A stretch of 64,000 nt of DNA, from the NCBI RefSeq assembly GCF_943181405.1, contig NZ_CALPBY010000001.1, forward strand, positions 744,001-808,000. The letters are read 5' to 3'. Shown piece by piece: positions 57,757 to 64,000 of this stretch (its first letter is position 1; the number at the start of each line of letters is the position of its first letter). The DNA is from Cellulosimicrobium sp. Marseille-Q4280. Lineage in GTDB: Bacteria; Actinomycetota; Actinomycetes; Actinomycetales; Cellulomonadaceae. The notes below the pieces were generated by a model that saw nothing but the letters and a program-made list of their open reading frames with translations, searched no databases and had not been told where the DNA came from. Made by a program: the position numbers and the translations under genes.

Positions 57757-58793
57757 CCCAGCCCGACGTCTCCGTCGTCGTCCTCGCCTTCGGCGCCGAG
57801 GAGTACCTGCACGAGGCGGTGCGCGCGGTCCTGGCCTCCGAGGGTGTCACGATCGAGCTCGTCGTCGTCGACAACGGCTGCACCTCCGACGCCGTCGGGC
57901 GGCTCCCTGCCGACGAGCGCGTCGAGGTCCTCACCCCCGGCCGGAACCTCGGCTTCACCGGTGGGGTGAACCTCGGCGCCCGGCGTGCGCACGGGAGGTT
58001 CCTCGCCCTCGTCAACAGCGACGCCGTCGTCGAGCCGTCGACGCTGTCCCGCCTCGTCACCCACCTCGAGGGCGCGCCCGACGTCGGTGTCGCGGGTGCC
58101 ACCGTCCTCCTCGCCGACTCCCCCGGCACCGTGAACTCGGCGGGGAACCCGCTGCACGTGCTGGGTCTGAGCTGGGCCGGCCGGATGGGGACGCCCGCAG
58201 CCGAGGTCCCCGCGGTCCGCGACGTCGCCTCCGCCAGCGGCGCGTGCCTGGTCCTGCGGCGCGACCTCTGGGAGCACCTGCGCGGGTTCCCCGACGAGTA
58301 CTTCGCGTACATGGAGGACATGGAGCTCAGCTGGCGGTGCTGGCAGCAGGGCCTGCGCGTGCAGGTGCTCGGCGACGCGCGCGTGCTCCACCACTACGAG
58401 TTCTCCCGCAGCCCGCTGAAGATGTACCTCGTCGAGCGCAACCGCTGGCTGCTCCTGCTCACGTGCCACGAGCGCGCCACCCTCGCCGCTCTCGCGCTCC
58501 CGCTCGTCGCGTTCGACCTCGCGCTGCTGCTCGTCGCCGTCCTGCAGGGCTGGGGTCGGCAGAAGGTCGCCGGGTGGTGGTGGTGCCTCACCCACGCGTC
58601 GTGGATCCGTCGGCGTCGTGCGGTCGTCCAGCGCGCCCGGACCGTTCCGGACCGCGAGCTGTTCTCCCTCCTCACCGACACGTTCGACCCGGCGCAGACA
58701 CCTCTCCCTCCCGCGGCGCGACCGCTCGAGGGCGTGCTGCGCGCGTACTGGTCGACCGCCCGCCGACTGCTGACGCGAAAGGGTCGACCATGA
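57753..58793 (+). CDS. GT2 glycosyltransferase with C-terminal membrane helix
   Basis: 346 residues from GTG 57753 (GTGA overlap). It has the WbbL-type pattern: VSVVVLAFGAEEYLHEAVRAVL, LVVVDNGCTSDAV, TPGRNLGFTGGVNLGA, FLALVNSDAVVEPST, and FPDEYFAYMEDMELSWRCWQQG as the acceptor motif. A hydrophobic pair at about residues 240-270 suggests membrane association. It probably adds rhamnose or a related sugar to the growing lipid-linked chain. Coupled to the DUF2142 gene downstream. Confidence 0.92.
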   Translation: MTQPDVSVVVLAFGAEEYLHEAVRAVLASEGVTIELVVVDNGCTSDAVGRLPADERVEVLTPGRNLGFTGGVNLGARRAHGRFLALVNSDAVVEPSTLSRLVTHLEGAPDVGVAGATVLLADSPGTVNSAGNPLHVLGLSWAGRMGTPAAEVPAVRDVASASGACLVLRRDLWEHLRGFPDEYFAYMEDMELSWRCWQQGLRVQVLGDARVLHHYEFSRSPLKMYLVERNRWLLLLTCHERATLAALALPLVAFDLALLLVAVLQGWGRQKVAGWWWCLTHASWIRRRRAVVQRARTVPDRELFSLLTDTFDPAQTPLPPAARPLEGVLRAYWSTARRLLTRKGRP

Positions 58794-60376
58794 CCCAGAC
58801 CACGGTCTCCGCCCCCGCCGCCCCTGCCACCCCCGGCACTCCCGCGTGGGTCGAGCGGGTGTTCACCGCGCGGCGCTCGACACCTCGCGCCGCGTTCTGG
58901 TCAGCCTTCGTGGCGCTGTTCGCCGTCAGCGCCCTGTGGGCCGTGAGCAACCCGCTCATGGCGTCGGTCGACGAGCCCGCGCACGTCGTGAAGGCGGCCG
59001 CCACCGTGCGCGGTGCCGAGGACCTCTCGCCCGACGGTGCGGAGAACGGCATCGGCGTGGTGGAGCTGCCGAACCTGTACCTCCAGCTCTCGCTCTACCC
59101 CAACTGCTTCGCGTTCGACCCCGACCAGCCGGCCTCGTGCCAGCCGGACCTGAGCGGCGACATCGACACGCCGACGCCCGTCCAGACCTCCGCGATCAAC
59201 TACAACCCGTTGTACTACGCGATCGTGGGCCTGCCGAGCCTTCTGCCCGGGGGCGGCGAGCACACGGTCCTTCTCATGCGCCTGGTGAACGCCGCCCTGG
59301 CCTCCCTCGTGCTGGCGCTCGCCGTGCGCACGATCGTCGAGCTCAGGACGCGACGCTGGCTCGGGCTCGCGCTGCTGCTCCCCGTCACACCGACGGTCGT
59401 GAACCTCCTCGGCTCGGTCAACCCCCAGTCGATCGAGGTCACCGGCGCGGCGCTCCTGTGGGTCGCCCTCCTCGCCCTGCTGCACTCCCCGGACGCCGCG
59501 CTCACGCCGCGGCGCCTCGTGCGGGTGGGGATCGCTGCGCTCCTCCTCGCCAACGCGCGGAGCCTCGGCCCGTTCTTCGCCGCCCTGATCGTGGTGCTGT
59601 GCGTCGCGAGCGTGCCCTGGTCGACGCTGCGGGAGGTCTTCCGCGACCGCCGACTGTGGTGGGGCGTGGCGGCGGGCGTCGCCGCGTGCGCGGTCGGCAC
59701 GGCCTGGATCTTCGGTGCGAGCGCGGTACCCGACGGGGGCGGTTCCGGGATCCCGCTCCGCGACGCCGTGACCTTCACGCTCGGGAACACGAGCGCCTAC
59801 GTGCAGCAGCTGATCTCCGCGCTGGGGTGGCTGGACGTCGCCGTCCCCGTCTGGCTCTACCTGCTCGCCGCGGCCACCATCGGCTTCGTGGTCTTCCTGG
59901 CCTGGGCCCTCGGCCGCTCGCGGGACCGCCTCCTGCTGGCGGGACTGGCCCTCGTCGTCTTCGCCCTCCCGATCGCGTTCCAGGCGGCGCAGGCGCAGTC
60001 GATCGGGTTCTTCTGGCAGGGACGCTACATCTTCCCGCTCTCGGTCGGGTTCGTGCTCCTCGCGGGCCTGGTCGTGTCCCGCGCGGCGGACGTGCTGCCG
60101 GGGTGGCTGCACACCAACCTGCTCGCGACCCTCGGCGTCGGCCTCGTCGCGGTGAACGTCGCCGCGTTCGCGGTCAACATGCACCGCTACGTCAACGGGG
60201 CCGCCGGCGGGTGGTTCAGCACGGACGCGGACTCCTGGGCGCCCGTCGCCCATCCGCTCGTGCTCGCGGCCCTGTACACCGCGGCCTGGGCAGCGCTGGT
60301 CGTCGTGGTGCTGCGCGCGACCTCGGGCGACGACCGTCGTCGTGCGCTGACCAGCGCGGAGACCTCCGACCGCTGA
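58790..60376 (+). CDS. DUF2142 membrane protein
   Basis: 528 residues from ATG 58790, overlapping the preceding stop (ATGA). An Ala/Pro-rich start leads into about twelve helices from residue 38. VSNPLMASVDEPAHVVKAAATVRG, with an Asp-Glu in the first extracytoplasmic loop, is the family signature and resembles the catalytic Asp of GT-C enzymes. A sizeable first outer loop contains two Cys (YPNCFAFDPDQPASCQP) that may form a disulfide. GT-C membership would imply use of polyprenyl-phosphate sugars such as those made by the DPM-like enzyme at 55363. Confidence 0.88.
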   Translation: MTQTTVSAPAAPATPGTPAWVERVFTARRSTPRAAFWSAFVALFAVSALWAVSNPLMASVDEPAHVVKAAATVRGAEDLSPDGAENGIGVVELPNLYLQLSLYPNCFAFDPDQPASCQPDLSGDIDTPTPVQTSAINYNPLYYAIVGLPSLLPGGGEHTVLLMRLVNAALASLVLALAVRTIVELRTRRWLGLALLLPVTPTVVNLLGSVNPQSIEVTGAALLWVALLALLHSPDAALTPRRLVRVGIAALLLANARSLGPFFAALIVVLCVASVPWSTLREVFRDRRLWWGVAAGVAACAVGTAWIFGASAVPDGGGSGIPLRDAVTFTLGNTSAYVQQLISALGWLDVAVPVWLYLLAAATIGFVVFLAWALGRSRDRLLLAGLALVVFALPIAFQAAQAQSIGFFWQGRYIFPLSVGFVLLAGLVVSRAADVLPGWLHTNLLATLGVGLVAVNVAAFAVNMHRYVNGAAGGWFSTDADSWAPVAHPLVLAALYTAAWAALVVVVLRATSGDDRRRALTSAETSDR

Positions 60377-60451
60377 CGAACGACGCCCACCGCGTCCGAG
60401 GAACGGACGCGCCCGGCCACCGGCGTGCGCCGACGCCCGTCCGACGGTGAC

Positions 60452-60457
60452 TAGACT
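60452..60457 (+). promoter_or_regulatory. Likely -10 for the second DPM-like gene
   Basis: TAGACT would start transcription near 60464, after an in-frame GTG at 60447. This argues that translation begins at ATG 60513. Confidence 0.45.
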
Positions 60458-60512
60458 GCTGCACGTCAAGCGTCGCTCCGTCGAGCCCGCCTCCGTCCTC
60501 AGTGAGTGTGAG

Positions 60513-61583
60513 ATGAAGCTGTTCGTCCAGGTCCCCTGTCTCAACGAGGAGGCGACCCTCGGCTCGGTCCTCGCCTCGATCCCCCGCGAGATCGAGGGTG
60601 TCGACGAGATCCACGTCCTCGTGATCGACGACGGGTCGACCGACCGCACCGTCGAGGTCGCACGCGAGCACGGAGTGGTCCACTTCGTGCGCCACACCCG
60701 CAACATGGGTCTCGCGCGGTCGTTCCGGGACGGCGTCGACTACGCGCTCAAGCACGGCGCGGACATCGTCGTGAACACGGACGGTGACAACCAGTACCCG
60801 CAGGAGCGCATCGGCGACCTCGTCGCACCCTTGATCCGCGGCGAGGCCGACATCGCGATCGGGGACCGGCAGACCGCCACGATCGCGCACTTCTCGCCGT
60901 TCAAGAAGCTCATGCAGGGGATCGGGAGCAAGGTCGTCAACTTCGCTGCCGGGACCGACCTGCCCGACGCGGCGAGCGGGTTCCGGGCGTACTCCCGGTC
61001 GTCGCTGATCCGTCTCAACGTGGTCACGCAGTTCAGCTACTGCATGGAGACCATCATCCAGGCGGGCAACAAGCGCCTGCGCATCGCGAGCGTGCCGATC
61101 TCGACCAACGCCAAGACCCGCGAGTCCCGCCTGTTCACGAACATCGGCCAGCACATGGTCAAGTCGGGACAGGCGATCTCCCGCAGCTACATCATGTTCA
61201 AGCCGCACACCGTGTTCGTCACGCTGGGGCTCCTGTTCCTCGTGGTCGCGCTCGTTCCGTTCGTCCGCTTCCTCGTGCTGACGCTCGTCGGGGACGCGGG
61301 CGACCACATCCAGTCGCTGATCTTCGGCGCCGCCATGCTCTTCGGATCGCTCCTCTGCTTCGCGCTCCTCGTCATCGCCGACCTGCTCAAGACGAACCGC
61401 ACGCTCATGGAGGACACCCTCGAGCGGCTCAAGGAGATCCAGTACGGCCGACCCGATCGCGCGGAGCGGCCGACGCTGCCCGCGTCCGGGACGGTCGCAC
61501 CGGCGTCGGTCCGCACGGCCGCCGCTCGAGACCCGCAGCCCGTCAGGGTCCAGGAGGAGCTTCCCCCGGCCGCGATCCGCTGA
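60513..61583 (+). CDS. GT2 glycosyltransferase (DPM/GtrB-like) with two C-terminal helices
   Basis: 356 residues from ATG 60513. The GT-A domain shows MKLFVQVPCLNEEATLGSVL, LVIDDGSTDRT, HTRNMGLARSFRDGVDYALKHGADIVVNTDGDNQY and LPDAASGFRAYSRSSLIRLN. Two membrane helices at about residues 232-255 and 268-295 and a Pro/Ala/Arg-rich tail follow, as in GtrB-type polyprenyl-phosphate sugar transferases. It may provide a second lipid-linked donor. The 231-bp gap downstream has no supported gene and leads to the nitroreductase-like gene. Confidence 0.92.
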   Translation: MKLFVQVPCLNEEATLGSVLASIPREIEGVDEIHVLVIDDGSTDRTVEVAREHGVVHFVRHTRNMGLARSFRDGVDYALKHGADIVVNTDGDNQYPQERIGDLVAPLIRGEADIAIGDRQTATIAHFSPFKKLMQGIGSKVVNFAAGTDLPDAASGFRAYSRSSLIRLNVVTQFSYCMETIIQAGNKRLRIASVPISTNAKTRESRLFTNIGQHMVKSGQAISRSYIMFKPHTVFVTLGLLFLVVALVPFVRFLVLTLVGDAGDHIQSLIFGAAMLFGSLLCFALLVIADLLKTNRTLMEDTLERLKEIQYGRPDRAERPTLPASGTVAPASVRTAAARDPQPVRVQEELPPAAIR

Positions 61584-61814
61584 GACGACCGGTCGCGCAG
61601 TTTTCCTCTCCTGTCCGAGCCGTGGGAGGATGCCCGTCGGCGCACTCCGTCCCGGCGCACCACGCCACGGGCCGTCGGCTCCGTGCGGACGCACCCCGAC
61701 CGGTCGTCGCGCCGTCCTCTCGGAGGAGGCGTCCGGCCGCGCCGGAGACCGCCCGTCCTGACCACCGCCAGGCCCGCGTGCCGCGGGCGAACACGACGAC
61801 CTGAGGTGCACGCA

Positions 61815-62912
61815 GTGCTGAAGAAGCTCAAGAAGTTCGCGAAGGACGCGCTGGCCGTCCCCCAGGTCCGCCGTGCCTACGAGCGGACCACCCTCGGCGT
61901 CCTCGAGGTGTTCGGCAGCAACCGCCCCGCGGCGACCGCCTACTCGGTGCTCGGGCTCGGGACGTTCAACCGCGAGCAGTACGGCATCCTCGCGGGGCGG
62001 CGCGCGTACTACCGCAACCTCAGCCGCGCGCGTCACTCGCACGTGGAGCTGCGACGCAACGTCCACCGTCTGGAGAAGGGGATCCTCATGGAGCCCCGCC
62101 GGGAGGTGTTCGCCCGCGACTACATCGAGGAGACGGTCGACTTCTACGGGCTCGCCGTCCGCGGCCGTGGACCCGGCACGGGGATCGACGACGTCGAGCT
62201 GCGCTGGGCCGATGCCGTGCTCGCGGAGTACTTCTCCGTCGTCGCGCCCGGTGAGCCCGTGGTGGACCGCGCCCGCGCCGCCTACGAGGCGTTGCCCAAG
62301 CCGGACGGCGTCGTCGTGGACCGCCCGCTCTTCCCGTACGCGCAGTCCGACATCAAGCGCAGCGACGTCTCGTACGACGACCTCCTGGCGCTCGCCCACC
62401 AGCGCCGCTCCGTCCGGTGGTTCGAGGACCGCCCGGTGCCGCGCGAGCTCATCGACAAGGCGCTCGTGGTCGGTCGCGAGGCTCCCACCGCCTGCAACCG
62501 GCTGCCGTATGAGTTCCTCGTCTTCGACGACGCGGACGCCGTGCAGAAGGTTGCCTCGATCCCCTTCGGCGCGGGCGGCTACGGGCACCAGATCCCCACC
62601 GTCATCGTCGTGAAGGGGCGCTTCGACTCCTACTTCTCCCCCCGCGACAGGCACGTGCCGTACGTCGACGCGTCCTTGGCCGCGATGGGCTTCATGCTGG
62701 CGCTCGAGACCCTCGGTCTCTCCTCCAGCGTCATCAACTGGCCGGACTTCGAGCCGCTCGAGATGAAGATGCAGAAGACCCTCGGCCTCGCCCCGTACGA
62801 GCGCGTCGTCTTTCTCATCGCCGTCGGATACCCCCGGCCCGACGCCCTCGTCGCCTCCTCCCCGAAGAAGTCCTTGGACGTGATGCGTTCGTTCAATGCG
62901 CTGGCCGAGTGA
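61815..62912 (+). CDS. Nitroreductase-family protein in a glycan cluster
   Basis: 365 residues from GTG 61815, with GAGGTG six bases upstream. The first ~185 residues have no domain I recognise and include a Lys/Arg-rich helix. The C-terminal half (about 190-350) is a nitroreductase fold: LAHQRRSVRWFEDRPVPRELIDKAL (FMN phosphate contacts), APTACNRLPYEFLVF, GYGHQIPTVIVVKG and LGLAPYERVVFLIAVGYP. It probably binds FMN. Such proteins recur beside polysaccharide pyruvyl transferases (remembered context); the next gene but one is one. Substrate unknown. Confidence 0.85.
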   Translation: MLKKLKKFAKDALAVPQVRRAYERTTLGVLEVFGSNRPAATAYSVLGLGTFNREQYGILAGRRAYYRNLSRARHSHVELRRNVHRLEKGILMEPRREVFARDYIEETVDFYGLAVRGRGPGTGIDDVELRWADAVLAEYFSVVAPGEPVVDRARAAYEALPKPDGVVVDRPLFPYAQSDIKRSDVSYDDLLALAHQRRSVRWFEDRPVPRELIDKALVVGREAPTACNRLPYEFLVFDDADAVQKVASIPFGAGGYGHQIPTVIVVKGRFDSYFSPRDRHVPYVDASLAAMGFMLALETLGLSSSVINWPDFEPLEMKMQKTLGLAPYERVVFLIAVGYPRPDALVASSPKKSLDVMRSFNALAE

Positions 62913-63873
62913 CAGGGTGGCGTCGGTCTCGGGAGGTCGGCGCAGAGCGCTCCGTATCGCGCTGACGGTCGTCGTCGTCGCGGTCGTCGGCTACTTCTTC
63001 GGCCGGTCGCTCCTCGACAACATCGACGCCGTCCGCGACATCGACTTCACCCTGGACGGGTGGATCGTCGCCTCGGTGCTCCTCTTCGCCTGGGCAGTCG
63101 TCGTCTCCGGCCAGCTCTGGGGCAGGATGACCTCCGAGCTCTCAGGGCACCGCGTCCCGGCGCTCGAGGCGATCCGCGTCCACTCGTTGTCCTGGCTGCT
63201 CAAGTACGTACCCGGCCAGGTCGGGTCCGTGGTCAACAAGGTGGCGTGGGCCAAGGACGTCGGGATCTCGCGCACCCTCGTCACGCTGACGTTCGTCTAC
63301 GAGAACGTCTTCCTGCTCGTCGGTTCCCTCGTCCCGCCGACCGTGGTGCTCCTCGCGATGGGGACGTTCGACGTCAGCGGGAACGGGATGCTCGTCCTCG
63401 CCCTCGTGTCGCTCGTCCCGCTCCTCGCGCTGACGAACCGCCGGTTCTTCCGCTGGGCGTCGAACCTGCTCGCTCGCCGGACGCTCAAGCGGGAGATCCC
63501 GCACGAGTACTTCCTCACCTCGCGCCAGTCGCTGCGCTTCCAGGTCCTCTACCTGCTCCCGCGCGTCGTCAACGGGGTCGGTGTCGTCGCGATCGCGATC
63601 TCGATGATCGACCCTCCGGCGTCCACCTACCTCCCCCTCGCGTGCGCGTACATCATCGCGGGCGCCGTGGGGATCCTCGCCGTGTTCGTGCCGAGCGGCA
63701 TCGGTGTCCGCGAGTCGGTGTTCGTGCTCCTGGCCACGCCGTACGTCCCCGTCGAGCAGGCCATCGTCCTCTCCCTGGCCGCGCGGCTCCTGGCGACGCT
63801 CGCCGACGCCGTCGTGGCAGCCCTCTACCTCGCGCTCAGAGCGCTCTCACACCGCAAAGGACACACAGCATGA
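62896..63873 (+). CDS. LPG-synthase-TM-like (UPF0104) membrane protein, second copy
   Basis: 325 residues from ATG 62896, overlapping the nitroreductase gene by 17 bp; GTG 62917 is an alternative start with no overlap. About eight membrane helices contain the family landmarks LSWLLKYVPGQVGSVVNKVAWAKDVGISR and FVPSGIGVRESVFVLLATPYVPVEQAI. It is a paralogue of the protein at 50757, though quite diverged. Likely role is transfer or flipping of a lipid-linked glycan intermediate. It overlaps the next gene by four bases (ATGA). Confidence 0.88.
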   Translation: MRWPSDRVASVSGGRRRALRIALTVVVVAVVGYFFGRSLLDNIDAVRDIDFTLDGWIVASVLLFAWAVVVSGQLWGRMTSELSGHRVPALEAIRVHSLSWLLKYVPGQVGSVVNKVAWAKDVGISRTLVTLTFVYENVFLLVGSLVPPTVVLLAMGTFDVSGNGMLVLALVSLVPLLALTNRRFFRWASNLLARRTLKREIPHEYFLTSRQSLRFQVLYLLPRVVNGVGVVAIAISMIDPPASTYLPLACAYIIAGAVGILAVFVPSGIGVRESVFVLLATPYVPVEQAIVLSLAARLLATLADAVVAALYLALRALSHRKGHTA

Positions 63874-64000
63874 GGATTGCGATCATCGGTTCGGCCTTCT
63901 CGGGCAACAAGGGTGCATCGGCGATGCTCGAGAGCTCCGTGCAGCACCTGAGCGCGCGTGACGAGGAGGCCCGGTTCGTCCTCCTCAGCATGTACCCCGA
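63870..64000 (+). CDS. Polysaccharide pyruvyl transferase-like protein, 5' end only
   Basis: Only 43 residues are in the window, from ATG 63870. The start MRIAIIGSAFSGNKGASAMLESSVQHL resembles the beginning of polysaccharide pyruvyl transferases, which have a GT-B-like fold and add ketal-linked pyruvate to sugars. The GNKGA-like loop and the context of an acidic-glycan cluster support this, but the short fragment keeps confidence moderate. It is coupled to the preceding membrane-protein gene. Confidence 0.6.
   Translation, partial: MRIAIIGSAFSGNKGASAMLESSVQHLSARDEEARFVLLSMYP

Noticed and set aside
61630-61758. Possible 42-residue protein after GGGAGG
   Set aside because: Pro/Arg/Gly-rich composition with no conserved features; better explained as a non-coding gap.

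Overview
This is a chromosomal segment from a very G+C-rich actinobacterium, most likely a Micrococcales relative of Cellulomonas or Cellulosimicrobium (inferred from gene content; no rRNA or other definitive marker is present). Its backbone follows two blocks also found in Mycobacterium tuberculosis. One runs from an Rv3235-like protein and secA through hpf, the ComF protein, lpqB-mtrB-mtrA, sahH, a Trm112-like protein, manB, manA, DUF3499, whiB and TIGR03089 to the rhamnose genes (Rv3235 to about Rv3268). The other is the MoxR block (membrane protein, DUF4129, DUF4350, MoxR, DUF58, SpoIIM, RDD; Rv3689 to Rv3695), which here sits inside the first. These parallels come from remembered gene order and were not searched.

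Layout. 1-2,050: end of a Flp/Tad-type locus (CpaE-like ATPase, SAF protein). 2,193-4,874: small HTH protein, a hypothetical, a LysM membrane protein and an Rv3235-family protein. 4,990-12,025: secA, a P-loop kinase-like gene, an AlkX-type DNA glycosylase, hpf and a ComF protein. 12,126-16,386: mtrA-mtrB-lpqB. 16,576-26,329: MoxR block, interrupted at 22,388-24,380 by a repeat-rich region, a 40-residue membrane protein and a second AlkZ-like protein. 26,241-31,128: acyltransferase, two-component pair, membrane protein. 31,274-36,679: sahH and, divergently, a glycine-betaine-type ABC transporter. 36,748-46,540: mannose sugar-nucleotide genes, DUF3499, a metallopeptidase-like protein, DUF5719, a giant glycosyltransferase and whiB. 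46,660-64,000: a cell-envelope glycan cluster with TIGR03089, Ugd, WbbL-like transferase, RmlA/C/D, flippase, several glycosyltransferases, DUF2304, DUF2142, two LPG-synthase-like membrane proteins, a nitroreductase-family protein and the start of a pyruvyl-transferase-like gene.

The most unusual feature is a structured element of about 100 bp present twice, at 10,191-10,298 (minus) and 22,532-22,627 (plus). Single-stranded segments are almost identical, while both helices differ in sequence and length yet stay perfectly paired. This compensatory pattern suggests selection on a folded RNA or DNA hairpin. Both copies lie where the conserved gene order is interrupted, downstream of a conserved gene and upstream, on the same strand, of an AlkX/AlkZ-family gene. 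Copy 2 is also flanked by two inverted arrays of about 21-bp repeats (5 exact-period units left, about 8 degenerate units right).

Many genes appear leaderless: a TAnnnT-type -10 hexamer lies 6-8 nt before an ATG or GTG. I used this pattern to choose several starts. Translational coupling through 4-base ATGA/GTGA overlaps is common in mtrAB-lpqB, the MoxR block, the betaine transporter and the glycan genes.
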